A DNA stretch of 64,000 nt from Hymenopus coronatus (Eukaryota > Arthropoda > Insecta > Mantodea > Hymenopodidae). The position numbers were made by a program, and so were the translations under genes. The notes below the pieces were generated by a model. That model was given only the letters and a program-made list of their open reading frames with translations. It had not been told where the DNA came from and searched no databases. Below, in pieces: positions 43,739-55,067 of the stretch (positions are counted from its first letter, which is position 1; every line of letters begins with the position of its first letter). The stretch spans positions 33,441,501 through 33,505,500 of the forward strand of contig CM060883.1 in the NCBI GenBank assembly GCA_030762935.1, given 5' to 3'.

Positions 43739-44335
43739 TAATAATTTTTAGTAAAAGCTCCTCGAGTGTGTATACCTCTCTGTGAACAGATATGTCAACA
43801 ATGAAGAGTCATTTAAACACTAAACTTGGTAGTTTAAGTTCAATATCTTCCAAAGATGCCACCGATGATTTTCAAGAACCTCTCCCAAAACCATACTCTA
43901 TCTTCTCAAAGTTGACTCTAAATATTTTGATTAAAGTACCATATATTAAAGATATTTCTATGACAAATGTATCTCTTGAATTTTGGGGATAACCTGTGAA
44001 GTCCTCTTTATCCAAAAGCAATTTCATATAACATTGTATAACTAGTTAATGTCACAAAAATATAGAGCTCTTTGAAACACACAATTTATTCCAGATTACA
44101 TTGTTTGTGATTTAAGCCATTTCCGAAATATCCGTTATTAACCGGTCGAATTATTTAATAGTTGTCATGTTTTCAAGTGCTGTCAATTTTCAATTGCAGT
44201 AAGATTGTGCAATTTTATGGTGGCACATAGCGTCAGTTCTTAAGGTTAATTGACTAGTATTATTTCCTTTGTATATGTAACGAAATTGATAATAAGAGTA
44301 TTTTATGAAAATGTTTACATAGATTAAACTGAAGT
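43739..44335 (+). mobile_element. H host element, +, right part, decayed
   Basis: Resumes with TTTTTAGTAAAAGCTCCTCG and GTGTGTATACCTCTCTGTG, then CACTAAACTTGGTAGTTTAAG and decayed body to about CAGTAGACAGG. It lacks a clear right end. Confidence 0.7.
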
Positions 44336-44348
44336 AGACAGGAAAAAA

Positions 44349-44930
44349 TCTGATGTGTTCCGTTCAGATGACTTTCTCAACCTGTTCTGCAAAAAAATTA
44401 TTCTTACAAAAGATTTTTCTTTTCTCATACTAGTCGAGATAATCAAAACTTGTCTTATTACTCGCTTCCTTATAAACTGAAGCATTAGACTAACGAGATA
44501 GTAAACTCCTTTAATAGCTGCCGCTATGTGAAACAATTGAAATTAGATTTTCTTTGTTTGACTATGAGTAAAACAAAAGAGATATGAAACGAAAGATAAC
44601 TTTCAGAAATGTTTAAGTTTAAAACAGACACCAATAACAAGAGTATCTTGGAAACGGTTAACTCTACAAAAGGTCTACGACATAAATTGTGTGTTCTACC
44701 GAGATCATTGTTTTTGTCTATCTCTTACGGTTTAACAGCTATGCAAACAAAATTCAATGAAAGTCCTACAGAATGTAGAGGTCTTCAGAGGCTATTCCCA
44801 GAAAATTCAAGGTATATTTTTCGCAAAATTTTCGAAAAATGTTCCAAGTAAAGAGTAGTTGAAGGTGGGGTATTTTCTTGAAAATCTTCTTGTTGTATCA
44901 TTGGAAGACACTATACACTAAGATGTTTGT
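44349..44930 (-). mobile_element. H element, -, palindrome end missing
   Basis: Hairpin end GATGTGTTCCGTTCAGATG, body to TTGTATCATTGGAAGACAC, then cut next to a plus left end. Confidence 0.8.
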
Positions 44931-44943
44931 AAAAATGGTTGTT

Positions 44944-45110
44944 ATTTTCTCTACACGTACTATGCACCGAGATTTCACCTGAAATACATGTTTTGGGTCC
45001 CCCTGAATCCAAAAAAAAAAAAACATTTTTGGAAAAATGTCCATGTGTGCGTGTGTGTTTGTGTGTGTATGTGTGTGTTTGTGTGTCTGTGGACAGCATA
45101 GCTCAAACAT
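44944..45110 (+). mobile_element. Doubly interrupted H host, +, part 1
   Basis: ATTTTCTCTACACGTACTATG, palindrome second arm lost, block, A-run and long microsatellite (GTGTGTTTGTGTGTGTATG) to CATAGCTCAAA. Continues at 45,966. Confidence 0.82.
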
Positions 45111-45965
45111 CTGATGTGTTCCATTCACATGACTTTCTCTATATCTCTGTAGCAAATTATTGTTAATAAGCTTATCATTTATTTATTTCATGCTAATCGA
45201 TAAAATTAGCAGAAATAGTCTTCTTACTTTATTGTAAGTAGAAGCGAAATAAGGAAATACCATAAGTTAAAGTGAAAGCCAAAAGCTGGTTGCTATGTGA
45301 CTGATGTTCCTTTATTTGTATGGACAGGAGTTGAGAAATTCCTGTATGAGAAAAGTATAAGTTTTTCAAAGCTGAAACCAAGAAAAAGGAATATCTCAAA
45401 AATGATCAGCTCCACGAAAAAAAATGTATATAACATAAATTATGTGTTTTAACGTGCTCTACATTTTTTGTGTGTTAAGTTTTTATCCATCTCTTACGGT
45501 TTAGTAGTTATGCAAAATTCATCCAGAATAAAGTAGTCTTCAGAGGCTATTCCGAGAAAATTCAAGATATACATTTTATTTGTCAGGTAAATATCTTTGA
45601 TATACGAAATTTTAATCAAAATCGTTAGAGCCATTTTTGAGAAAATCAAAATTTTAGAAAAAAGTTCCATGTAAAGGGTAGTTGGGGGCGGGGGGATTTT
45701 TCTCAAAATCATCGTGTCGCATCCCTGGAAGATACTAAACTTAAATACCAAGTTTGGTATTTTACCGACTTTTCGTTTTTGAGTTATCGTGTTCACAGAC
45801 ACACGGACACACGGACACACACACACACACGGACCTTTTTGTGAAAATGCTGTTTTTGGATATTGGGGACCCTAAAACATATATTTCCGGTGAAATCTCG
45901 GTATCGAATTTTTGGGTGGAGTGCAATTACATTCTCTACGTACATAGTGCGTATAGAGAAAGTAA
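45111..45965 (-). mobile_element. H element, -, complete, nested (first insertion)
   Basis: Clean hairpin end, body, microsatellite GGACACACGGACACACACAC, palindrome reduced (CTCTACGTACATAGTGCG). Inserted in the AAA of the host's CTCAAAAACG. Confidence 0.9.
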
Positions 45966-46375
45966 AAATGAAAAGACCGTTAAATACCAAACTACCAAAC
46001 TTGGCATTTAAATTTGCTAACTTCCAAAGATATGACACTAAGATTTTCAAGAAAATTCCCCCTCACCCCAAACTACCCTTCACATGGAAAAAATTCGAAA
46101 ATTTTGATTTTCACAAAAACGGCTCTAAAGATTTTGATTAAAATCTCATATACTTACGAAGTTTACACGAGAAATGAAATGTTTAAATTGAATGTTCTGG
46201 GTCTAGCTTCAGGAGACATCCTTATTATGGATATTTTTTCTAAATTTTGCATATCTGGTACACCGTAAACTTACTACACAAAAAATGTAGATCTTAAAAC
46301 ACAGTGAAGTTGACCGTTTTCGAGATGTTCTTTGTTATTAGTTTCAGTTGTAAAATACACTTTTTACTTTCTCTA
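45966..46375 (+). mobile_element. Doubly interrupted H host, +, part 2
   Basis: AATGAAAAGACCGTTAAATACC continues the host after the first insertion and runs to TTCAGTTGTAAAATACACTTTT, where the second insertion starts. Confidence 0.85.
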
Positions 46376-47256
46376 TACGTACTATGTACATAGTGTATAG
46401 AGAAGGTATTGCAGTCCACCAAAAAATTCGATACCGAGATTTCACCGGAAATATAGATGTTTTAGGATCCTCTGTATTCAAAAAAAGTATTTTCAGAAAA
46501 AGGTCCGTGTGTGTCCGTGTGTCAGTGTGTCCGTGTGTCCTTGTGTCCGTGTGTCTGTGAACACGATAACTCAAAAACGAAAAGTCGGTAAAGTACCAAA
46601 CTTGGTATTTAAGTTTAGTATCTTCCAGGGATGCGACACGAAGCTTTTGAGAAAAACCCGCAACCCCAATCTACCCTTTACATGGAACATTTTTCGAAAA
46701 CTCTGATTTTCTAAAAAGTGGCTCTAACGATTTTGATTAAAATGTCGTATATTAAAGAGATTTACATAACAAATAATATGTATATTTTGAATTTTCTGGG
46801 AATAGCCTATGAAGACTACTTTATTCTGGGTCAATTTTACGGAAATTTGAATAACTGTTAAACCGTAAGAGATGGACAAAACATTACCACACAAAAATTG
46901 TAGAGCACGTTAAAACACACAATTTATATTATGTACATTTTTTTTTCATGGAGTTCATCGTTTTGGAGACATTCCTTGTTTTTGGTTTGTGCGATGAAAA
47001 ACTTATACCTTTCTCATGCAGGAACTTGTCAACAAAGGAACATACAAACAAAGGAACTTTAGTCACATAGCAACCAGCTTTTGACTATCACTTCAACCTA
47101 TGGTACTCATTATTTCGCTTCTACTTATAAGGAAGCAAGTAATAAGACTATTTCTGATAATTTTTTCATTAGCATGAAGTAAATGGTAGTATAAGCTTTT
47201 TTAGAATAATTTGTTGCAAAGATGTAGAGAAAGTCATGTGAATGGTACACATCAGA
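46376..47256 (+). mobile_element. H element, +, complete, nested (second insertion)
   Basis: Perfect left palindrome CTATACGTACTATGTACATAG, microsatellite of GTGTGTCC units (46,507-46,557), intact right hairpin. Inserted in a TTTT of the host. Confidence 0.92.
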
Positions 47257-47518
47257 TTTTTTTCATATGGGAACTTGTCAACTCCTGGCCACGCAAAGAA
47301 ACGGATTTCAATCCCATAGCAACCACAGTTTAAAACAATTGACTATCGGTTTAAGCAATTGCATTCGCTTATTTCCCTTCTATTTGTAAGGAACTAAGTA
47401 ATAAGACTATTTATGGTAGTGTTTATATCGAATAGCATGGAGTGGATAGAAGAATAAGCTTATTTACAATGATTTGTTACAGAGATGTAAAGAATACCAT
47501 GTGAATGGAACAGATCAG
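47257..47518 (+). mobile_element. Doubly interrupted H host, +, part 3
   Basis: TTTTCATATGGGAACTTGTC resumes the host and runs to the right end GAATACCATGTGAATGGAAC with AGATCAGG. The three parts together total about 840 bp, one element length. Confidence 0.85.
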
Positions 47519-47720
47519 GGCTTTTTGTGCATACGTTGTGTATGATTGTTTATGTATTCTAAACTTTTTAACCCTAATGAGAAGTCGCGATATAACCTTG
47601 CAGGCTTTAAATGTTTTCTCCTGTCTATCCCAGACGCTACAATCTATATATACGGTTCGCATATACGTTTGTAATTAATGTGGCTGGAATATTCTTTTCA
47701 AGATTACTGTGAAATTCATT
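47519..47720. other. Unassigned spacer
   Basis: No features seen. Confidence 0.4.
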
Positions 47721-47723
47721 TTT

Positions 47724-48531
47724 ACTTCCTCTACACATAGTATGTACCTACATTGTGTATAGAGAAGGTATTGAATTCCAATCAAAAAATTCGATACCGA
47801 GATTTCACCGGAAAATGACATTTTAGGCCCCTCTGTATAAAAAAAAAATTAGAGAAAGGTCCATGTGTATGTGTGTCCGCGTGTCTTTGGACACGATAAC
47901 TCAAAAACGAAAAGTCGGTAAAATACAAAACTTCGCATACACGAAGATTTTGAGGAAAATCGTCCCACCCCAAAATACGCTTTACCTGGAAAAAATTTCG
48001 AAAAGGTTTATCTTCTCAAAAATAGTTATAACGATTTTGTTTAAAATACCGTATATTTAAAACATTTACACGGCAAATAAAACGTGTGTCTTGAATTTTC
48101 TGGGAATAGCCTTTGAAGACCTTTTTATTCTGGATGGATTTTGCTTGATTTTGTATTACTGGTAAACCGCAAGAGATACTTACTAAACAAAAGATGTAGA
48201 TCTCATTAATACACACAATTTATGTCATATCACTTTTTTTTCGTATATGTGATCATTTTGTGATATTGCTTTTTATTTGCTTCAGTTTTAAAATATTTAA
48301 AACTCCACATACGGGGATTTGTGATCTCTTGGCAATGCATAGAAACGGATTTCGTTCACATGGCAACCAGATTCTAATGTCGTTTTAGCCTATTCCTTAT
48401 TTCCTTACTGCTTACAAGAAAGCATTTCTGCTAATATTTATCTCGACTACAATAAAGTAGATAGAAGCTTAACCTTTTTGACAATAATTTGCTGCAGAGA
48501 TGTAGAGAAAGTCATGTGAATGGAACAGCAG
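47724..48531 (+). mobile_element. H element, +, complete
   Basis: ACTTCCTCTACACATAG left end, short microsatellite GTGTATGTGTGTCCGCG, deletion in the near-palindrome block, right end AGAGAAAGTCATGTGAATGG with GAACAGCAG. Confidence 0.85.
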
Positions 48532-49314
48532 TTTTTTTTTGTTTTTTTTTAAATGCAGATGGATGCAGATCAGGAAGAAGTATAATAACAATAGGATTCA
48601 CACAGCCTGTGAAGGGTCTTTTCATAGTTCTGTATGACAGCGAAAATCTGAGGTCCACTTCAGCAAGCAGACCAACTGATATCCCGAACACACCTATGGA
48701 CTCCGTTGCTCATGAAGCCGCAAGCCGCCTAGTTGTATACGAACCGCAGGCATTTTGCTCAAAGAATCAATGAACCTGTAATTAGAAGCGTGGTAATTTT
48801 AGTGCGGCAGATCTCCGCGAGGAGCGCACGGGATGACCACCGACTAGGGTCACTCAGGTGGTATAACGACGTCCATCCAACAGATCCGCGTGTGCTACCG
48901 ACGGCAGAGGTTCTAGAGAGCTGATTACGTGACTATACTCGAGACCGTGTACGAAACAAACGAGCAACGAAAAGTATAACTAGACAAGTTTACCTTAAAC
49001 TTGCGTGACATCAGGCAATGCAGTAACCGCAGTTTTTCCTCTCATTTTTGTGACAATTTGCAGCATGAGAAAGATACCGCCGCAGCTAAAGCCAGGTATG
49101 TTTGTTATTTTTATCAGTAGACATATGGGATTATTACGCGAGATTTTAGGAAAATAACTATAATTGCCTTAAAATGTTTATATTCCATGAACCACTGTCT
49201 CTAACCTCCAAAACAAGAATGTGAAACAAAAGACTACGTTAGAAATACTTTATTTCTCATTCATATTAAATAAGTAAGTTACAAACCTTATACCACAATA
49301 ACAAAACAAAAAAA
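48532..49314. other. Low-repeat island
   Basis: 48,560-48,960 is GC-richer and matches no repeat in the window. Two overlapping plus frames (48,489-48,773; 48,733-48,924) have no recognised domain. It could be a host exon remnant or an unlisted repeat. Confidence 0.35.
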
Positions 49315-49608
49315 TATGTGATGTGTTCCATTCACTTGACTTTCTCTACATATCTGCAACAAATTATTATTAAAAAGCTAATGCTTCTATTTACTTCATT
49401 CTAATCAAGAAAAAATTAGCAGAAAAAGTCTTTGTAAGTAGAAGCGAAATAAGGGAGTACCATAGGTTAAAGTGATAGTTAAAACCTATGTGACTGAAGT
49501 TACCTTGTTTGTATGGACAGGAGTTGACAAATTCCTGTAAGAGAAAAGTGTAAGTTTTTTTAAATCTTAAATAAAAAACCAGAAATAGCTCAAAAACGAT
49601 CAACTCCA

Positions 49609-49649
<41 letters not shown>

Positions 49650-50054
49650 ATAAATTGTGTGTTATAATGTGCTCTACGGTTTTTGTGTGATAAGTTTTTG
49701 TCTATCTCTTACGGTTAAGCAATTATGCAAAATTCCGTAAAATTTATCCAGAATAAAGTAGTCTTCAGAGGCTATTCCCGGAAAATTAGGGATATACATT
49801 TCATTAGTCAGGTAAATATCTTTAATATACGACATTTTAATCAAAATAGTTAGAGCCATTTTTGAGAAAATTAAAATTTTCGAAAAAAATTCCATGTAAA
49901 GGGTAGTTTGGGGTGGCGGATTTTCTTGAAATCTTTGTGTCGCATCTTTGGAAGATATCAAACTTAATTACCAAGTTTAGTATTTAACGGTCGTTTGTTT
50001 TTGAGCTATACTGTCCACAGACACACACACACTCACACGCGGTCCGTTTTCCAG

Positions 50055-50103
<49 letters not shown>

Positions 50104-50210
50104 TTCAAGGGGACCCAAAAATGTATTTCCGGTGAAATCTCGGTATTGAATTTTTTGGTTCATTATAATCCCTTCTCTATACACTATGTACATAGTACCT
50201 ATAGAGAAAC
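49315..50210 (-). mobile_element. H element, -, complete, with long homopolymers
   Basis: Both ends are recognisable. It carries a run of about 43 A (49,606-49,648) in the CCACGAAAAAAATG position and a run of about 44 T (50,058-50,101) in the A/T-run next to the microsatellite. Both are expansions of short runs present in other copies. Confidence 0.88.
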
Positions 50211-50284
50211 AATATAAGAAGGTCCCTTTCTTTTTTCTGTGGGTTAAACTTTTACCCGAACAAATGAAAAATAACATAAAAAAG

Positions 50285-51187
50285 CTGATGTGTTACACTC
50301 ACATGACTTTCTCTAGCTGTTCTACAAACTTCATACATAAGATTCTTCTTCTTTCTGCACCTTGCTAATCGTGGTACTCATTAGCACAATGTTCTTATTA
50401 TTTAGTTCCGTATAAGTAGGAAAAAAATAAGGAAATACACTAGGCTAAACCAATAGTCAAATGTTTTAAAAGCTGTCGTTGTGCGATTGTCATTACAAAT
50501 CGCTTCTTTTCTTGGCCAGGAGTAGAACAAAAGAAAAACGGACACTCCCGTCTGAGAAAAGTATAAGTACTTCACAACTGAAACTAATAACAATGAATAC
50601 CTCTAAAATGGTAAGCTCCACGAGAAAAATGTGTATGACATAACTTGTGTATTTTAACAAGACCTACATTTTTTGTAGAGTAAGTTTTTGTCTATCTCTT
50701 ACAATTTACTAGTTATGACAAATTAAGCAAAATTTATCCAGAATAAATAGGTCTTCAGAAGCTATTCCCAGAAAATTCAAGATATACATTTTATTTGTTA
50801 GGTAAACATCTTTCATATATGATATTTTAATCAAAATCGTTGGAGCCATTTTTAAGAAAATCAAAATTTTTGAAAAAGTTCCATGTAAAGGGTATTTTGG
50901 GATGGGGGATTTTTCTCAAAATCTTCGTGTCGTATCTCTGTAAGATACCAAACTTAAATGCCAAGTTTGGTATTTTAGCTACTTTTCGTTTTTGAGTTAT
51001 CGTGTTCACAGGCACGAGGACACACGGACACACACCGACGCGGACCTTTTTCTGAAAATGCTTTTTTTTTTATACAGGGGGTCCTTAAACATGTATTTCC
51101 GGTGAAATCCCGGTATCGAATTTTTGGGTGGGATACAATACTTCTCTATCCCTATGTACATGTACATATGGGGCTAGAGAAAGTAAA
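50285..51187 (-). mobile_element. H element, -, complete, second end-type
   Basis: Hairpin end CTGATGTGTTACACTCACATG with CTTTCTCTAGC. Far end CTATCCCTATGTACATGTAC, then GGGGCTAGAGAAAGTAAAA. Matches the plus copies at 11,195 and 27,208 throughout. Confidence 0.92.
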
Positions 51188-51630
51188 AAGAGAGAATGCC
51201 GAACCTTTATTTCCGTTTACATTTGCCTCAGTTTCCTCCTAGGTGTGATATAACCTTCACTTCCTCTCATGCAAATAACATGTAAATAACGCAACAAACA
51301 TATACATATGGAAACATTTAAACTATTCTCATCACACCGGTTTTTTTAATCATTGGCAAACCATAACCCTTTTTTAACGACTACTAAACTATCCAATAGG
51401 TTCTGAGGAACTTAACAATCTAAATTAATACACACTCTAAGAATAATACCTTCCATAGATAGTTAAAATTTTAAAGTGATGTATTACTTTCAAATGTTAT
51501 TACTCTTTTATGGCTTTTACTGTTATGTTACGCACAATTATTAAAGTTTTTCTGCGCCATTTATTCATTAAGATGGGTTACTTTAATTAGCAATAAACAC
51601 CTCATGTCCCAGTTATTTTATTACAGTTCC
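51188..51630. other. Unassigned AT-rich stretch
   Basis: Nothing recognised. Confidence 0.35.
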
Positions 51631-51635
51631 TAAAA

Positions 51636-52265
51636 ATCTCACGTCTTACATTCGTGTGTCTTCTCTATTCATTCTTCAATAAATTATCCTTCAAAAAACT
51701 TCTTCTATCTACTTCCCTTCATCGAGATAAACAATAGAAACAATATTTACTTATAGATACAATGTAAATAAGGAAATACGTTAAGCGTAAATGATAGGCA
51801 AAATTTTAAGAGTTGGTCACTATTAGATGGTATTAAAATTACGTTTGGCTTGCTTCACCAGGAGAAAGGAACACGAATAACGACTTCCTGTTTAAAAAGT
51901 ATAAATATTGGAGGCTGTAAACAAAAACCAAATCATGTCTCGGAAATGATTAAGTGCACAAAAAAGTATTGGACATAAACTGTGAGCTTTAACATGTTTT
52001 GTTTATATAGTAAGATATTTTCATCTCATAAGGTTCACCTGTTTTGTAAAGAAAACAAAAAAAAAAAAAAAAAAAAAAAAACATGGAGTTATTCTCAGAA
52101 ATATCAAGATATACATTTCATTTGCCATGAAAATATTTGTATATCAAGAAAAATTGACCTATTTTAATTAAACATGTTGGAGATATTTGTGAGAAAATCA
52201 GAATTTTCCAAGAACCTTCCATCTTCGTGTTGCATCCTTGGATTGTATTGAACTCTTCGTTTTTT
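51636..52265 (-). mobile_element. H host element, -, decayed, interrupted
   Basis: Eroded hairpin end (CTCACGTCTTACATTCGTGTG), body with an A-run of about 25 (52,057-52,081), to CTTCGTGTTGCATCC and GAACTCTTCGTTTTT. Plus copy inserted in the T-run. Confidence 0.7.
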
Positions 52266-53095
52266 ACTTTCTCTATATGAACTATGTACATAGTGTATAG
52301 AGAAGGTATTGCACTTCACCAAAATATTCGATACCAGGATTTAACCGCAAATATATGTTTTAGGGTCCCCTGTATCCAAAAAAAGTATTTTCAGAAAAAA
52401 AAGGTCCGTGTGTGTCAGTGTGTCCGTGTGTCCGTGTATCTGTGAACACGATAACCCAAAAAAGAAAAGTCGGTAAAATACCAACCTTCCAGGGATGCGA
52501 CACGAAAATTTTGAGAAAAATCCCCCACCCCAAACTACCCTTTACATGAAACTTTATTCGAAAATTTTGATTTTCTAAAACATGGCTCTAACAATTTTGA
52601 TTAAAATATCGTATATTAAAGATATTTATATGACAAAAAAATGTATATTTTGAATTTTCTGGGAATACCTCTGTAGACTACTTTATTCTCGGTCAATTTT
52701 ACGGAATTGTGCATAGCTGCTAAACTGTAAGAGATAGACAAAAACTTACCGCACAAAAAATGTAGAGCACCTTAAAACACACAATTTACGTTATATACAT
52801 TTTTTTCGTGGAGTTGATTGTTTTTGAGATATTCCTTGTTTTTTCAGCTATAAAGACATACTTTTCTCATACAGAACATTGTGAACTCGTGTCCATACAA
52901 ACAAAGGAACTTCAGTCGCAGAGCAACCAGCTTTTGACTATCAGTTTAACCTATGGTACCCTCTTATTTCGCTTCTACTAACAAGGAAGCAAGTAATAAG
53001 ACTATTTCTGCTAATTTTTGCTCCATTACATGAAGTAAATAGAATACTTTGTTGCAGTGATGTAGAGAAAGTTATGTGAATGGAACACATCAGAT
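52266..53095 (+). mobile_element. H element, +, complete, nested
   Basis: Palindrome CTATATGAACTATGTACATAG, GTGTGTCA/CCGTGTGTCC microsatellite, right end AGAGAAAGTTATGTGAATGG and CACATCAGA. Confidence 0.9.
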
Positions 53096-53148
53096 TTTTT
53101 AATTATGCAACCCATACATAATGACCTTATTTTAAAAATACCTTTTTT
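53096..53148 (-). mobile_element. H host element, -, short continuation
   Basis: AATTATGCAACCCATACATAATGACC...AAAATACCTTTTTT continues the decayed host (GTTATGCTG-CCACAGAC-GACCTTTTT of other copies). A second plus copy then enters its T-run. Confidence 0.5.
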
Positions 53149-54020
53149 ACTTTCTCTACACGTGCTATGTACATAGTGTATAGAGAAGGTATTGTAATGC
53201 ACCCAAAAATTCGATACCGTGATTTCACCAGAAATACATGTTTTGAGACCTCCTGAATAAAAAAAACAATTTTTAGAAAAAAGTCCGTGTGTGTCTCTCT
53301 GTCTATCTGTCTGTGTGTGTCTGTGTATATGTGTGTGTCTATGGGCAGTATAGCTCAAAAACGAAAAGACCGTTGAATATCAAACTTGGTATTTAAGTTT
53401 CGTATCTTCCAAGGATGCGACACGAAGATTTTCAAAAAAGTCCCCCCCCACTCCCAACTACTCTTTACATAGAACTTTTTTCGAAATTTTTATTTTCTTA
53501 AAATGGCTTTAACTGTTTTGATTAAAATATCGTGTACTAAAGATATTTACTTGACGAATAAAATGTATATTTTACATTTTCTAGGAATAGCCTCTGAAGA
53601 CTACTTGATTCTGAATGAATTTTACGGAAGTTTGCATAACTGCTAAACCGTAAGAGATGGACAAAACCTTACCACACAAAAAATGTAGAGCACGTTAAAA
53701 CACACACTTTATGTTATATATATATTTTTTTTCGTGGAGTTGATTTTTCTTTAGATATTCTTTGTTTTTGGTTTCAGCTTTGAAAAACTTACTTTTCTCA
53801 TACAGGAATTTGTCAACTCATGTCCATAGAAACCAGCTTTTGACTATCACTTTAACCTATGGTACTCCCTTATTTCGCTTCTACTTACAAGGAAGCAAGT
53901 AATAAGACTATTTCGGCTAATATTTTCTCGATTAGCATGAAGTAAATAGAAGCATAAGCTTTTTAACTACAATTTGTTGCAGAGCTGTAGTGAAAATTAT
54001 GTGAGTGGAACACATCAGAT
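53149..54020 (+). mobile_element. H element, +, complete, nested in T-run
   Basis: ACTTTCTCTACACGTGCTATG palindrome, (GTCT)-rich microsatellite (CTCTCTGTCTATCTGTCTG), right end ATTATGTGAGTGGAACACATC. Confidence 0.9.
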
Positions 54021-54300
54021 TATTTTTATAAGTAGTGGAGTGAAGCGACTTCAGGATAATCCTAGAAAACTGTGAAGAGCAAATCCCAATGTTCCAAAGA
54101 AGAAGAAAAAACCTCGGCAATGTAGCGTATTTCGAATCTGGATATGTCATAGAAACTTTGCCAAAAGGTATATTATATATCAACCCGTATTATATTGTTT
54201 TTATATAAATGTGTTATCTATTTTAAAGACAGTTTTACATTATTGGTTTGAATTGTCAAGTATATACTTTATAATTTCCAACTAATAAATTAATATTAGG
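54021..54300. other. Unassigned stretch
   Basis: No features seen. Confidence 0.35.
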
Positions 54301-54304
54301 TTTT

Positions 54305-54495
54305 CACTTTGTCTACTGCTTATTTATATGTGGTGTTCATGAGAAGTATAATTTTGAGACCTTCTGAATAAGTTTTATTGTTTTTAGAAAAAAGTCCTTG
54401 TGGGTGTCCACATGCAACAAAAATCAAAACCGATAATTAGGTTAAATGTATATTTTATATGTACGTTCAGCATCTGTCAAGGCTGTTATGTTATG
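54305..54495 (+). mobile_element. H left-end fragment, +, decayed
   Basis: CACTTTGTCTACTGC, AGAAGTATAATTTTGAGACC, TTTTTAGAAAAAAGTCC and a vestigial microsatellite. Confidence 0.55.
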
Positions 54496-54499
54496 TTCT

Positions 54500-54978
54500 A
54501 AATGAATTTTGTGTGTTTTAACAAAACCTAACTTTTCTGGCGGTAACATTTTATCTATCTTTACGGTGTACCAGTTATTCAAAATTCATTCAGAGAGAAG
54601 AAATCTTCACAGGCTATTTGCAAGAAATTAAAGAAATTTGTGTTATTTGCAATGCAGATAGATACCTTTATCATATGAAGTTTTAATCAAATACTTTACA
54701 GCCCTTTTTGATAAAAACATACATAATTTCTTTCTGTATATACTTTGGAGTGGAAAGTTTTCTAGAAAATGTTCGTATCGCATGGTTGGAAAATGGTAAA
54801 TTTAATGCCAAGTTTGTTTTTCAACCGACTTTTAACTTTTTTTAGTTACGTTAACACACAGACACAGCCTCATTTTGTGTGTTCTGTGGCTCAGAGAGCT
54901 TCAAAAATATATTTTCGATGAGATATCGACATAGAGTTTTGGTACTTTCCGTACTTACTATACGTAGCAGAGAAAGTA
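54500..54978 (-). mobile_element. H fragment, -, decayed
   Basis: GTGTGTTTTAACAAAACC, then TTTACGGTGTACCAG, AATCTTCACAGGCTATTTGC and an end at TACGTAGCAGAGAAAGTAAAA. The hairpin half is missing. Confidence 0.65.
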
Positions 54979-55067
54979 AAAATTAATACAAATTGATGTA
55001 CATAATGCACACAAAATATCTCAGGAATATAATAGTAAAATTATTTAACAACTTAAGGCACAGAACA

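Noticed and set aside
48489..48924. Two overlapping frames as coding exons
   Set aside because: The first begins inside the right end of an H element, and neither shows a recognisable motif or clear splice sites.
44944..54020. CRISPR-like or satellite array
   Set aside because: The repeats are about 850 bp, in mixed orientation, with nested and variable spacing. This is dispersed transposon insertion, not a regular array.
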